DNA of 64,000 nt from the NCBI GenBank assembly GCA_028710895.1, contig JAQTTH010000022.1, forward strand, positions 1 through 64,000, in the 5' to 3' direction. Positions 27,913 to 37,838 of this stretch are shown here, in pieces. The DNA is from Paludibacter sp. GTDB lineage: Bacteria > Bacteroidota > Bacteroidia > Bacteroidales > Paludibacteraceae. The notes beneath the pieces are model-generated. The model made no database searches. It was not told the origin of the DNA and worked only from the letters and a program-made list of their open reading frames with translations. Both the position numbers and the translations under genes were made by a program. Position 1 is the first letter of the stretch; each line of letters starts with the position of its first letter.

Positions 27913-28689
27913 TTATTCCTCACTCATTACTGGAGCTACTCCTGCCAATTCCTGATCGACCAGGATGCGACCACAATATTCGCATACAATAATTTTTTTA
28001 CGAAGACGGATATCCATTTGACGTTGTGCAGGGATTTTATTGAAACAACCACCACAAGCATCACGCTGAACATAAACCACAGCTAAACCGTTTCGCGCAT
28101 TTTTACGAATTCGTTTGAAAGCCGTCAATAAGCGTGATTCAATCAATAATTCAATTTCTTTGGCATGTTCGCGAAGTTTTTCTTCTTCTTGTTTCGTTTC
28201 TGAAACTATCTCGTTAAGTTCGCCCTTCTTTTGGTCCAGATCCAATTTACGTTCGTTCAATTGATCAGCAGTAATTTTTTGTTCTGCCAGTTTAGTTTCA
28301 TGTGCAGCTGTAAATTCGCGGATACGCTTTTCGCATAATTCAATTTCCAATGTCTGGAATTCAATTTCCTTCGATAAGTTATCGTATTCACGGTTATTGC
28401 GAACATTATCTTGCTGCTCTTTGTATTTTGCAATTTTCATTCGAGATTCTTCAATCTCAATTTTTTTGCTGGCAATAGTGGCTACGATGTCTGCAATTTC
28501 TGTTTCGAAATTTTCAAGACGAGTGTTTAAGCCAATAATCTCATCTTCTAAATCTTGTACTTCTAATGGTAACTCACCACGTAAGATTTTAATTTCATCA
28601 ATTTGCGAAACCACTTTTTGAAGGTCGTATAATGCATGAAGTTTTTCTTCAACGGTGATCTCTTTTTCTGCTTTTAATTCTGTAGCCAT
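27913..28689 (-). CDS. Coiled-coil C4 zinc-ribbon protein
   Basis: The 258-residue protein of the CT398/zf-RING_7 type has a long heptad-rich coiled coil at about residues 20-195. A C-terminal zinc ribbon has two CxxC pairs (CGGCF and CEYCG). It is probably a nucleic-acid or protein scaffold; the molecular role is not established. Its start is only 5 nt from the nif3 stop, and this zinc-ribbon/Nif3 pairing recurs across bacteria, hinting at a shared process. Confidence 0.87.
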   Translation of the reverse strand: MATELKAEKEITVEEKLHALYDLQKVVSQIDEIKILRGELPLEVQDLEDEIIGLNTRLENFETEIADIVATIASKKIEIEESRMKIAKYKEQQDNVRNNREYDNLSKEIEFQTLEIELCEKRIREFTAAHETKLAEQKITADQLNERKLDLDQKKGELNEIVSETKQEEEKLREHAKEIELLIESRLLTAFKRIRKNARNGLAVVYVQRDACGGCFNKIPAQRQMDIRLRKKIIVCEYCGRILVDQELAGVAPVMSEE

Positions 28690-28694
28690 ATTGA

Positions 28695-29789
28695 TTACAA
28701 ATAATTTATGGGATTTGTTTTAATGTCTGAAATTTGGACTGCAAATGTAGGCATTTTTTCTGAAATTATCTCATAAAAAATGTCTTTTGTGAATTGTTCG
28801 CTTTCAAAATGCCCTATATCGGCAATTAAAATCCGATTTTGGGTTTCGAAAAATTCGTGATACTTGAAATCACCTGAAATATACACATCTGCACTTGCCG
28901 AAATAGCGTCAGGTAAAAAGGAACTTCCTGAACCTCCACACAGGGCAACGCGCTTAATTGGTTTGCCTAATAATTGTGTGTGACGAATAATCGGGTTCTT
29001 AAAAATTGATTTTATACGATTGAGGAAAACTAATTCATCCTCAGCCACTTCCAACTCGCCAACTACTCCTGCTCCTATCTGATTCCAGGTATTTTTAAGT
29101 GGAATAAAATCGTAAGCCGGTTCTTCGTAGGGATGTGATTTTAGTAATGCCTCCAGTACTTTAAACTTCAGATATTCAGGTAAAACTACTTCTACTTTAG
29201 TTTCAGGTTCTGAATGTATTTCATTAATTGCACCTACAAATGGAGTTGCATTTTCGTTGGCTTTAAATGTTCCAATTCCTTCCGAATTAAAGCTACAATT
29301 GTCATAATTTCCAATTTGCCCAGCGCCTGCTTCAAACAATGCTTCACGAACTCCATAAGATTGAAGTTTTGGAACATAAGTTACCAGTTTGAGTAAAGCA
29401 TCTTGTTTTGGTTGAAGAATCTGAACGTTTTTCAATCCGATTTTTTCAGCCATTTTTCCACTTACACCAGTGAGCACATTGTCTAAATTGGTATGGGCTG
29501 CATAAACAGCAATATCATTTTTTATAGCTTTCGCTACACAACGTTGCACTTCATTTTGGCCAGTCAATCTTTTTAATCCGCTGAAAATAAGTGGATGGTG
29601 CGATATAATCAAATTGCAATTTTTGCGAATCGCTTCGTCTATCACATCTTCAATAATATCAATCGAAATCAATACTGATGTAACTTCCATTTGTGAGTTA
29701 CCCACCAAGAGTCCTGCATTGTCGTAGCTTTCCTGCAATGCCAATGGAGCAACATCCTCAATAAGTTCACAAATAGACTTTACATTCAT
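28695..29789 (-). CDS. Nif3-like dinuclear metal centre protein
   Basis: The 364-residue protein has the long Nif3 layout. The two metal-site halves carry ISHHPLIFSGLK, AAHTNLDN and, at the C-terminus, ADIGHFESEQFTKD. They flank an inserted CutA-like domain of about residues 125-230 (KLVTYVPK and SHPYEEPAYDFIPL). Family members form toroidal hexamers. A GTP cyclohydrolase I type 2 label is sometimes used but not well supported. It is followed by the zinc-ribbon gene. Confidence 0.93.
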   Translation of the reverse strand: MNVKSICELIEDVAPLALQESYDNAGLLVGNSQMEVTSVLISIDIIEDVIDEAIRKNCNLIISHHPLIFSGLKRLTGQNEVQRCVAKAIKNDIAVYAAHTNLDNVLTGVSGKMAEKIGLKNVQILQPKQDALLKLVTYVPKLQSYGVREALFEAGAGQIGNYDNCSFNSEGIGTFKANENATPFVGAINEIHSEPETKVEVVLPEYLKFKVLEALLKSHPYEEPAYDFIPLKNTWNQIGAGVVGELEVAEDELVFLNRIKSIFKNPIIRHTQLLGKPIKRVALCGGSGSSFLPDAISASADVYISGDFKYHEFFETQNRILIADIGHFESEQFTKDIFYEIISEKMPTFAVQISDIKTNPINYL

Positions 29790-29828
29790 ATGGTTCTGGT
29801 TTCCAATAGATTAATCTGAAAATTATGA

Positions 29829-30248
29829 TTACTCAGCTGCAACGGTTTCTTCTTTTTCTTCAGCAACAAATTCTGTAATTTGAGCGTTGATAAGAATATT
29901 ATACCACGAAATTAATTTGCGAATGTCACTTGGATAAACACGGTCGCGATCGTATTCTGGTAAAACCTCACCCATAAATTTGCGGAGTTTGTCATTATCG
30001 GCTTTAGAATCGACTGAACAAATAGCTCCGTTTTCTTTTATTTTCAGACTTTCAAGAACTTGTCCTAATGGAACTTCTTCTGTTTCGGTGAAAATAGCGA
30101 TATCACCTAATGATACTACTTTATCTTTTGTATAAGCCGGAATACGTTTTCCGTCAATTAACGACTCTACGATTAACATATTTTTACCCTGCGAAACGAG
30201 TTTGAAAAGTCCGGGTTTACCGGTTACTGATAGGATTTCTTTCAACAT
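29829..30248 (-). CDS. DUF5606 protein
   Basis: The 139-residue soluble protein matches the Bacteroidota-restricted DUF5606 pattern (EILSVTGKPGLFKLVSQGKN at the start, DRVYPSDIRKLISWYNIL late). A small SH3-like N-terminal part and a helical C-terminal part with an acidic tail can be inferred. The function is unknown. It sits 39 nt upstream of nif3 and may be co-transcribed with it. Confidence 0.85.
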   Translation of the reverse strand: MLKEILSVTGKPGLFKLVSQGKNMLIVESLIDGKRIPAYTKDKVVSLGDIAIFTETEEVPLGQVLESLKIKENGAICSVDSKADNDKLRKFMGEVLPEYDRDRVYPSDIRKLISWYNILINAQITEFVAEEKEETVAAE

Positions 30249-30330
30249 AATTTTTTTCGTAATGAATTTCTTTATTGTTTATTTGAACTGACAAATATAA
30301 TACTAATTGCCAATTTATCAATTTCAATTA

Positions 30331-31059
30331 TTAAGCTTTAATTATTAAGCGGGTTAATTCAGCAAGTTTAATTTTGCCCTCATAAATTGCTTTTCCAGTT
30401 ATTACAGCCGGAATTGCAGCTTCGTGCAGCAATTCAATATCCCGAATGGAACTTACACCACCACTGGCAATCAAATACATATCAGGTTTCTCGGCAAGCA
30501 TTTTTTTATACAGTTCGAGAGCCGGACCTTGTAACATACCGTCCTTACTAATATCGGTACAAATAACTTTACTAATTCCCTGCTGCATGTAGTTGATTAT
30601 AAAAGGCATTAAATCGAGTTCGGTCGTTTCCAACCAACCCCCAACTGCAATTTTCTCCTCTTTTACATCTGCACCAAGAATAATTTTATCGCCACCAAAC
30701 TTTGTAATCCACGAAGAAAATATATCCGGATTTTTAACGGCTATACTCCCACCTGTTACCATGCTTGCACCGCACTCAAATGCAATCCGTAAATCGTCAT
30801 CCGACTTAAGTCCCCCACCAAAATCAACAATTAAATCTGTTGAATTTGTAATAGCTTCCAGCACTTTATGATTTACAATATGATGGGCTTTTGCACCGTC
30901 CAAATCGACTAAGTGCAATCTGCGGATTCCGGCATCAGCAAACATTTTTGCTACTTCAACCGGGTTCTCGTTGTATACAGTTTTTTGATTATAATCGCCC
31001 TGTGAAAGACGAACACATTTTCCATCAATCAGGTCGATGGCAGGAATAATTTCAATCAC
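30331..31059 (-). CDS. hisA: Phosphoribosylformimino-5-aminoimidazole carboxamide ribotide isomerase family protein
   Basis: The TIM-barrel protein is 242 residues long, normal for His[20 protein letters not shown] contains the first catalytic Asp, and [13 protein letters not shown] the second. Phosphate-binding GGGL and ASGGVSS are in place. It catalyses the fourth step of histidine synthesis. No other his gene is in the window, so it is separated from any his operon or serves alone. The start is GTG; the frame upstream has no better codon. Confidence 0.93.
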   Translation of the reverse strand: MIEIIPAIDLIDGKCVRLSQGDYNQKTVYNENPVEVAKMFADAGIRRLHLVDLDGAKAHHIVNHKVLEAITNSTDLIVDFGGGLKSDDDLRIAFECGASMVTGGSIAVKNPDIFSSWITKFGGDKIILGADVKEEKIAVGGWLETTELDLMPFIINYMQQGISKVICTDISKDGMLQGPALELYKKMLAEKPDMYLIASGGVSSIRDIELLHEAAIPAVITGKAIYEGKIKLAELTRLIIKA

Positions 31060-31373
31060 AATTATTTATTTGGTTTTCGATTTGTTTTTTAATGAAAAGT
31101 AGAACAAAAGTACTAAAAATAGAAGGATTCGACAAATCGACAATTAATATTAAATCGAGAGAATGTTAAAAGTAAGGACTGGATGTAATAAATTTAAATA
31201 AAATCAGTCATATATTATATATTGCTAATTTTTACTCTTAGTAATAATAGTTTCAATTTTAATTTCATATTTATACATATATTTGTATGTAATTATTTCA
31301 TGAATATTTACTAAAAAACTAAACTAAATCAATTCAAATCAAATTACAACCCACTTTTAAATCAATAATCTTT
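31060..31373 (+). promoter_or_regulatory. Intergenic region with -7 box for the DUF5916 gene
   Basis: TATATTTG at 31278-31285 is an exact consensus match, giving a leader of about 80 nt. The remaining 200 nt is AT-rich and shows no gene. It also contains the start region of the divergent hisA. Confidence 0.5.
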
Positions 31374-33785
31374 ATGAAATATTTGGCAAAACTAGCCCTT
31401 GCGATACTACTAACAACTTCTATATCTGCACAAAACAAAAAAAGTATTGAAGCAAATCCAATAAATGCACCATTAATTGTAGATGGAAAACTCGATGAAG
31501 CTGCATATGCTACAGCTAACCCAGCCATTGATTTTGTTCAGCTACAGCCTTATAATGGAAAACCGGCTATGCAACACACAAAGGCTTATTTCTTTTACGA
31601 TCAAACAGCAATTTATATCGGAGCAAAGTTATACGATAATCCTGATAGTATTTTTAATTATATGACTGAACGCGATAATACAGGGATGTCTGACTATTTT
31701 GGAGTATATATCGATCCTTATAATCAGGGACAATTAGCTTATGGATTTTTCATTACACCTGCAGGAATTCAAATTGACATTAAAGCAGTAAAAACAAGTG
31801 ATGGTGATAGCGAAGATGGAAACTGGAATGCTGTATGGGAAAGCAAAACACAAATTACAAAAGAAGGCTGGACCGTGGAAATGCGAATTCCTTATTCGGC
31901 ATTGCGCTTTTCGGAGAAAACGGGAAGCACCTGGGGATTAAACATGTTTCGGAATATCCGAAGATATAATTCAAATAATTCATGGAGTCTGATTGACCGT
32001 AAAATAAATGGCTTTATACATCAGGAAGGCCAGCTTACAGGATTGAAAAATATAAAGGCCCCGTTTCGACTTTCATTAAGTCCTTACATAGCTACTTATT
32101 TTGAACCAAAGTCAATAAATGGAAGTTCCCAGTTTTTGTACAAAGGTGGTTTGGATTTGAAATATGGAATTAACGATGCCTTCACACTGGACATGATGCT
32201 GATACCGGATTTTGGTCAGATTCAATCAGATGACAAAAAATTAAATTTATCTCCCTATGAATTATATTACGATGAAAAAAGGCAATTCTTCAATGAAGGT
32301 ACCGAGTTATTTCAGCGTGGAAATATTTTTTATTCACGCAGGATAGGTGGAAGTCCTAAATTTTCGGTCGATAACAAACTTGAAAGTAATGAAAAAATAG
32401 ATTATAGCCCATCGGAAACGCAACTTGTAAATGCAACTAAGATTTCGGGAAGAACCAACAAAGGTTGGGGGCTTGGTGTTTTGAATGCTATGTCTTTACC
32501 ATCGAATGCCATTGCCATAGATAACACCAGTGGTATTTCGCGGAACATTCTGGTTCAACCGTTTACCAATTACAACGTAGCTGTTGTTGATAAATCGCTA
32601 CCAAACAATTCCTACATAAGTATCATAAACACCAATATATCAATGGCTAACAATCCATTTCATGCTAATGTAACAGCCACCGATTTTCAGCTTCGTGATA
32701 AATCAAAAACCTTTGCATTGAAAGGAAAAGGTGGATTTAGCACTAGAGGAGATACTATAAGCGAAAACGGATTCTATGGCTCGCTTGGATTTGAGAAAAC
32801 GAAAGGAAATTTTGCCATAGGAGGCTCACAATCAATGTACTCGGACAAATACAATCCGAATGATATGGGTTACCTGCAACGAAACAATCAGGTAAAAACA
32901 GAACTTTACTTATATTATCAAATTATAGAACCATTCTGGATAATCAGAGAATGCAATGCAGATATTTGGTACAATTACAACCGAATGTATCTTCCTAATT
33001 CACTGTATGATCATGAACTCGGATACGATTTATTTGTGAGGTTTAAAAATAATTATTTTTTAAGTTCAAAAGGTCAATTTATAGGAGATAAATTCGATTA
33101 TTATGAACCACGAACCATCGGAAGATATTTCTTGAGTCCTCATGGTTATGATTTTTACGCTTATCTGAATTCTGATCAAAGAAAGCCCTTAAGTTTCAGC
33201 GGACAATATGAACTAATGACTCAACCACTTATTGGAAAACTGAGTAATATGATTGGAATGGATGCAAATCTGCGTGTTGGACATAGGATGGAATTATATT
33301 ATGGCATAAGCATTAATAAAATCAAAAATGAAAGAGGTTTTACTGATAAAACTGCAACCGATTCTATTATCTTTGCACAAAGAAATGTATCGACACTAAT
33401 AAACACTTTATCAGCTTCGTACATATTGAGTAATAAAACAAGTTTGAGTCTACGTGGTCGGCATTATTGGTCAGGAGTTGAGAATTCAAAATTCTATCTG
33501 CTGCAAACTGACGGTTTGTTGGCTAATAACATTAATTACTCACAGAATATGAATCAGAATTACAATGCATTCACAGTAGACATGATTTTCCGCTGGATTT
33601 TTGCTCCCGGTTCTGAACTTTCATTAGCTTGGAAAACTGCTTCCTATTCAGACAATAATTTAGTTGAACATAACTATTGGAACAATTTACAAAAATCGTG
33701 GATTAACCAAACAAACAGCTTATCGCTGAAAGTTCTTTATTACATTGACTATAATAACATATTCAAGAAATCAAATAGGATATAA
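31374..33785 (+). CDS. Exported CBM9-like / DUF5916 outer-membrane barrel protein
   Basis: The 803-residue protein has a signal peptide (KYLAKLALAILLTTSISA). It continues with a carbohydrate-binding family 9-like domain at about residues 25-215 (LIVDGKLDEAAYATA, YIGAKLYD, WTVEMRIPYSALRF, WGLNMFRNIRR). The C-terminal two thirds is DUF5916 (FNEGTELFQRGNIFYSRRIGG, then repeated amphipathic strands), predicted to form an outer-membrane beta barrel. The role is unknown; uptake or surface processing of glycans is only suggested by the CBM9-like part. The M50 protease gene follows after 22 nt. Confidence 0.87.
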   Translation: MKYLAKLALAILLTTSISAQNKKSIEANPINAPLIVDGKLDEAAYATANPAIDFVQLQPYNGKPAMQHTKAYFFYDQTAIYIGAKLYDNPDSIFNYMTERDNTGMSDYFGVYIDPYNQGQLAYGFFITPAGIQIDIKAVKTSDGDSEDGNWNAVWESKTQITKEGWTVEMRIPYSALRFSEKTGSTWGLNMFRNIRRYNSNNSWSLIDRKINGFIHQEGQLTGLKNIKAPFRLSLSPYIATYFEPKSINGSSQFLYKGGLDLKYGINDAFTLDMMLIPDFGQIQSDDKKLNLSPYELYYDEKRQFFNEGTELFQRGNIFYSRRIGGSPKFSVDNKLESNEKIDYSPSETQLVNATKISGRTNKGWGLGVLNAMSLPSNAIAIDNTSGISRNILVQPFTNYNVAVVDKSLPNNSYISIINTNISMANNPFHANVTATDFQLRDKSKTFALKGKGGFSTRGDTISENGFYGSLGFEKTKGNFAIGGSQSMYSDKYNPNDMGYLQRNNQVKTELYLYYQIIEPFWIIRECNADIWYNYNRMYLPNSLYDHELGYDLFVRFKNNYFLSSKGQFIGDKFDYYEPRTIGRYFLSPHGYDFYAYLNSDQRKPLSFSGQYELMTQPLIGKLSNMIGMDANLRVGHRMELYYGISINKIKNERGFTDKTATDSIIFAQRNVSTLINTLSASYILSNKTSLSLRGRHYWSGVENSKFYLLQTDGLLANNINYSQNMNQNYNAFTVDMIFRWIFAPGSELSLAWKTASYSDNNLVEHNYWNNLQKSWINQTNSLSLKVLYYIDYNNIFKKSNRI

Positions 33786-33807
33786 ATATCAAATTAGAAA
33801 AAATATA

Positions 33808-34452
33808 ATGGGATTGGAACTTACAGAGATTTTGAAAATAGCTCCGGCTGCAGTGATTGGACTAACCGTTCACGAGTTTTCACATGCATTTGCAGCTTAT
33901 AAACTGGGTGATAACACTGCAAAGAATGATGGTCGCTTAACACTAAACCCGCTAAAACATATCGATTGGTTAGGATTCTTTTTAATTGTCATTGCCGGAT
34001 TTGGTTGGGCAAAGCCGGTTACTTTCAATCCCGATAATTTGAAAAACAAACACAGAGATGAAATTATTATATCCCTTGCCGGACCAATTTCCAATTTTAT
34101 ATTGGCTGTTTTATTTCTAATAATAGCCCGTCTGCTGTATTCAATTGACTATTTTAGCGGCAGTACATTAGGACTTCAAATCGTAAATTTACTCATGATT
34201 TGGGGAGTTATCAATTTTGGACTGTTTGTATTTAACCTGATCCCTATCCCACCTCTTGATGGTTCACATTTGTATCTGACTTATTTAAAGGATATTAATC
34301 CAAAGTTAATGATGAATATGTACAAATGGGGAACTTTTGGTTTATTTGCCATTATCATTTCCGAAAATCAATTTCATCTCAACATTTTACATCTCTCAGA
34401 GTTCGTTCAGGTTATAACATCCTTCTTTATCCAGTTGTTGGGTTTTCAATAA
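33808..34452 (+). CDS. Site-2 protease family (M50) membrane protein
   Basis: The 214-residue polytopic membrane protein has the zinc motif HEFSH (in TVHEFSHAFAAYKLGD) near the N-terminus and the second metal motif NLIPIPPLDGSH. It is the short form without a PDZ domain, so it is unlikely to be RseP. Such proteins cleave within membranes, but the substrate is unknown. The ATG at 33808 is chosen; the frame upstream overlaps the DUF5916 gene. It is probably co-transcribed with that gene. Confidence 0.9.
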   Translation: MGLELTEILKIAPAAVIGLTVHEFSHAFAAYKLGDNTAKNDGRLTLNPLKHIDWLGFFLIVIAGFGWAKPVTFNPDNLKNKHRDEIIISLAGPISNFILAVLFLIIARLLYSIDYFSGSTLGLQIVNLLMIWGVINFGLFVFNLIPIPPLDGSHLYLTYLKDINPKLMMNMYKWGTFGLFAIIISENQFHLNILHLSEFVQVITSFFIQLLGFQ

Positions 34453-34458
34453 TACGAA

Positions 34459-35697
34459 TTACTCAAAGCCGATAATTGTTTGCTTTATTATTTCAACACA
34501 TTCCAGCAATTGTTTTTCGGTTATCACCAAAGGCGGTGCAAATCGAATAATGTTCGTATGTGTTGGTTTGGCAAGCAAGCCATTTTCAAGCAGTTTTAGA
34601 CAAATATCCCATGCCAGATTCTTATGACCTTCGTTATTGATTACCAAGGCATTCAATAATCCTTTGCCACGAACAAACGAAGCAATCTTAGAAGTTTCGC
34701 AAAGCTTTTGTATTTCATTTCGGAATACTTCGCCGAGTAACATTGCATTATCAGCCAGTTTCTCATCACGTACAACCTCAAGAGCAGAAATGGCTACAGC
34801 TGCTGCAATAGGATTTCCGCCAAAAGTGGAACCATGCTGCCCGGGCTGAATAACATCCATGATTTCACCGCTCGACAAAACGGCCGAAACCGGATACACT
34901 CCACCTGATAAAGCCTTTCCCAAAATCAGAATATCCGGATGAACATCCTCATAGTCGCAAGCAAGCAATTGGCCGGTGCGGGCAATTCCTGTTTGAACTT
35001 CATCGGCTATAAAAAGTACATTATGCTCATTACAAAGTTTACAGCATTCTCTCAGATAACCATCATCGGGAACATAAGCACCGGCCTCACCTTGAATAGG
35101 TTCAACTAAAAAGCCAGCTATGTTCGTATTTTCTGTCAATACTTTTTCAAGCGCGTTAGCATCGTTATACGGAATCACAATAAATCCGGGAGTGAAAGGT
35201 CCGTAATGATTATTAGCATCAGGATCAATCGAAAAGGAAATAATGGTGGTTGTGCGACCGTGAAAATTATTCTCACAAACAACTATTTGGGCAGAGTTTT
35301 CGGGTAATCCTTTCTTTTCGTATGCCCATTTACGGCATAATTTGATGGCAGTTTCTACAGCTTCTGCTCCTGTATTCATGGGTAGCACCTTTTCGTAACC
35401 AAAGTACTGAGTTACAAATTCTTCGTACCGTCCCAACTGACTGTTGTAGAATGCCCGTGATGTAAGTGTCAGTTTTTGAGCTTGTTGAATCAGAGTCTTA
35501 ATGATTTTTGGATGACAATGACCCTGATTAACTGCAGAATAGGAAGATAGAAAATCGTAGTATCGCTTCCCATCAACATCCCATACGAATACACCTTCGC
35601 CCCGATCGAGAACGACCGGAAGTGGATGATAATTGTGGGCACCATACTTATCTTCAAGTTCTATTAGCTCAATAGAGCTTAGTTTGTCGTTATTCAT
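34459..35697 (-). CDS. rocD: Ornithine aminotransferase
   Basis: This class III PLP aminotransferase (412 residues) converts ornithine plus 2-oxoglutarate to glutamate semialdehyde and glutamate. Conserved segments are [47 protein letters not shown] and the PLP lysine block [14 protein letters not shown]. It lies 12 nt downstream of the citrulline hydrolase gene, forming an arginine/citrulline catabolic operon. Confidence 0.95.
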   Translation of the reverse strand: MNNDKLSSIELIELEDKYGAHNYHPLPVVLDRGEGVFVWDVDGKRYYDFLSSYSAVNQGHCHPKIIKTLIQQAQKLTLTSRAFYNSQLGRYEEFVTQYFGYEKVLPMNTGAEAVETAIKLCRKWAYEKKGLPENSAQIVVCENNFHGRTTTIISFSIDPDANNHYGPFTPGFIVIPYNDANALEKVLTENTNIAGFLVEPIQGEAGAYVPDDGYLRECCKLCNEHNVLFIADEVQTGIARTGQLLACDYEDVHPDILILGKALSGGVYPVSAVLSSGEIMDVIQPGQHGSTFGGNPIAAAVAISALEVVRDEKLADNAMLLGEVFRNEIQKLCETSKIASFVRGKGLLNALVINNEGHKNLAWDICLKLLENGLLAKPTHTNIIRFAPPLVITEKQLLECVEIIKQTIIGFE

Positions 35698-35709
35698 ATA
35701 TTATTTGGA

Positions 35710-36636
35710 TTAAAATACTTCTGCCATCATACATCGAACACTGCCTCCACCCACTTTTTCGATAGTTGGGATTGGAATGACAAGTAGCTGATTATAAGCT
35801 TTCAACTGATCAATTTGATGTTTGTGTAATGAATCAAAAGCCGTTTGAGACATTACCAAAAACTTCTTTCCATCTCTATTTTCAACCTGAAGCATGTTAC
35901 CGGCAAAGCTATGCATTTGCTCTCTTGAAATTGGGATGATTTCTTTACCCGATTTTTCCAATACATCATATACATAGTCGAGTTCCTTATCGTCATCAAT
36001 ACTATTTGTACAAATCAGTACATATTTATCGGCTATACACATCATTACATTGGTGTGATATACAGGAAGATGATGATTGTCGCCTACCGAATGGAAAGCA
36101 TGAAAGTAAACCGGCTTATAATCGAATGATGTACAGAACTGCAAAAATACGGATTTATCCGTCCGTTCCGACAAGGCAGCATAAGCTATTTTATTAACCC
36201 GGTCGAGAACCATGCTTCCAGTTCCTTCCAAAAACAAGTTTTGCTCTTCCCAAAAAGTGAAGTCATCAACGTTGTTTATCACCGTTCCCTGGTTTTCAAT
36301 CTGCTGAATTATATCCATTCTACGCTCCTTGCGCCTGTTCTCGGCAAACATAGGATACAGTACCACTTGCCCACCCTCGTGAAAGGAAATCCAGTTATTT
36401 GGAAAAATGGAATCGGGTGTGTGCGGTTGCTCCGTGTCTTTAACCACTATTACGTTAACGCCATTCGCACGTAACATTTCAACCATTTTCCGGAACTCTT
36501 GTAGGGCAAGTTGCTGAACATCAGCTTCCAGAACAAAACTACGTTGTTGAAAATAGTTGTTGACAGCTGTTTGTGTGTTGAACCCAAAAGCTACCGGTTC
36601 AATCATCAAAATGGTGTTGGTAGTCTGGCTTTTCAT
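35710..36636 (-). CDS. ctlX: CtlX-type citrulline hydrolase (guanidino-modifying enzyme superfamily)
   Basis: The 308-residue protein of the arginine deiminase-like fold resembles citrulline ureidases, which release ornithine, ammonia and CO2. Expected active-site elements are SIFPNNWISFH, FLEGTGSMVLD with the acidic residue, PVYHTNVMMCI with His, and the late nucleophile in GGGSVRCMMAEVF. Co-location with rocD supports an ornithine-producing reaction. Assignment to CtlX rather than another amidinohydrolase rests on sequence style and context. Confidence 0.82.
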   Translation of the reverse strand: MKSQTTNTILMIEPVAFGFNTQTAVNNYFQQRSFVLEADVQQLALQEFRKMVEMLRANGVNVIVVKDTEQPHTPDSIFPNNWISFHEGGQVVLYPMFAENRRKERRMDIIQQIENQGTVINNVDDFTFWEEQNLFLEGTGSMVLDRVNKIAYAALSERTDKSVFLQFCTSFDYKPVYFHAFHSVGDNHHLPVYHTNVMMCIADKYVLICTNSIDDDKELDYVYDVLEKSGKEIIPISREQMHSFAGNMLQVENRDGKKFLVMSQTAFDSLHKHQIDQLKAYNQLLVIPIPTIEKVGGGSVRCMMAEVF

Positions 36637-36654
36637 AGTTGTATTTTTTAGTAT

Positions 36655-36700
36655 TAAACCCCTCCGCTTCGCTCGTCCCCTTAAAAAGGGGACATCTGAG
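36655..36700. repeat. Dispersed palindromic repeat with CCCCTT..AAGGGG core
   Basis: GTCCCC (36675-36680) pairs with GGGGAC (36688-36693) around TTAAAAA. The left flank CCTCCGCTTCGCTCG resembles the CTTCGCT part of the 4172 element. It sits inside the arginine operon, between the second and first genes. Confidence 0.55.
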
Positions 36701-36740
36701 AAACACGAAACTTTGGTATAGGGATTCGAATTTATTTAAA

Positions 36741-37655
36741 TTATTCTCTTACCAACGGCAAAGTGGAACAACGCAATAATCCACCCATTTTGGATATTTC
36801 AAAATAGGGTATTCGCTCCACGGTTAATCCCCATTCGTTTTCCAAATGCTCATTTAAGCGGGTAAAGCGTTGTTCTGAAACAACCACAGTGGGTGATATG
36901 GAAAACACATTGGCATTCATATAATACATTTCTTCCTGCGTAATTTCGAAAATGTTCTGTCGTCCGAACATTTCAAGTAGCATAAAATAATCGTTTGGGT
37001 TAGAGAAGCCACCCTTGTAGAGTATCGCTTTTCCGTTTCCAACAGGCATAAACGCACAATCCAGATGCAACACACACTGGCGCGGATCGGTATCGTGCTT
37101 CACCAGTTCAATGGGAATAAATGTTTTATCGGGAATGATCTCTTTCAGAAAGTTGAACGCGTACAAATTGGTACGTGCAGTTTGTAACTGCGAATAATCG
37201 GGTTTTGTATATAGCCCTACGAAAACCGTATCGTTCATCAAAACCACATCTCCTCCTTCTACATGCGCTTTTTCGGGTAAATTGTAGATTTTATTGTAAG
37301 CTATCTGGTCGTAGATAACCTCATAAGCCTCTTTTTCGTCTTCTCGATCGGGGATAATGTTGCAATTGATGATTTTATCGCCAATAACAAAAGCCACGTC
37401 GCGGGCAAATACCTGATTGCAGTTTTCCAATGTCCAGGGGCGGAATACCTGAGCGTTGTACTTCAACAGAATACGTTCAAACGCACTCATTTCCTTATAA
37501 ATAGCTTCTTCCGTAGGATAAACTCCGTTTACAACAGATTCATAAGACTTAGCGTCAAAGGTTTTATCGATAGTTGGCACATGCCCGATAGAACCGGGTT
37601 GCCCCAGAACCACTGCCAACAAGGTAGATGTTTCGTTTTTTACGTTCAAGTTCAT
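36741..37655 (-). CDS. Arginine deiminase / dimethylargininase-family protein
   Basis: The 304-residue GME-superfamily hydrolase acts on guanidino groups. Motifs are NQVFARDVAFVIGD, HVEGGDVV, VLHLDCAF with catalytic His and the nucleophile in GGLLRCSTLPLVRE. Short length and lack of the ADI helical insertion make it closer to dimethylarginine dimethylaminohydrolases, but arginine to citrulline is possible. Downstream ctlX and rocD suggest citrulline is the product. The ATG at 37655 is used: the TTG at 37673 is part of the -7 box and cannot be the start. Confidence 0.85.
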   Translation of the reverse strand: MNLNVKNETSTLLAVVLGQPGSIGHVPTIDKTFDAKSYESVVNGVYPTEEAIYKEMSAFERILLKYNAQVFRPWTLENCNQVFARDVAFVIGDKIINCNIIPDREDEKEAYEVIYDQIAYNKIYNLPEKAHVEGGDVVLMNDTVFVGLYTKPDYSQLQTARTNLYAFNFLKEIIPDKTFIPIELVKHDTDPRQCVLHLDCAFMPVGNGKAILYKGGFSNPNDYFMLLEMFGRQNIFEITQEEMYYMNANVFSISPTVVVSEQRFTRLNEHLENEWGLTVERIPYFEISKMGGLLRCSTLPLVRE

Positions 37656-37670
37656 AGGTAAGACTTTTGA

Positions 37671-37678
37671 CAAAGATA
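37671..37678 (-). promoter_or_regulatory. -7 box of the arginine/citrulline operon
   Basis: On the minus strand it reads TATCTTTG. Transcription would begin about 9 nt before the ATG at 37655, an unusually short leader. Confidence 0.65.
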
Positions 37679-37792
37679 CAACTCCACTCCTATTCTAGAA
37701 CATGAAACAGTAGAAAAATGTTGAATAATTGCATAAATATTTATTTATGGCTATTCTATATCGGTTTTGATGGCATTCTATACTCAATTCAG

Positions 37793-37800
37793 TATCTTTG
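37793..37800 (+). promoter_or_regulatory. -7 box for the FUSC-family gene
   Basis: TATCTTTG followed by GCACCGG is a textbook match and lies upstream of the ATG at 37839. Confidence 0.7.
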
Positions 37801-37838
37801 CACCGGAATTAAAGTGTGAAATTACAGAGAGTACAACA

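Noticed and set aside
37656-37673. Upstream TTG start for the arginine deiminase-like gene
   Set aside because: The TTG is the last part of the TATCTTTG promoter box, so it cannot be in the message.
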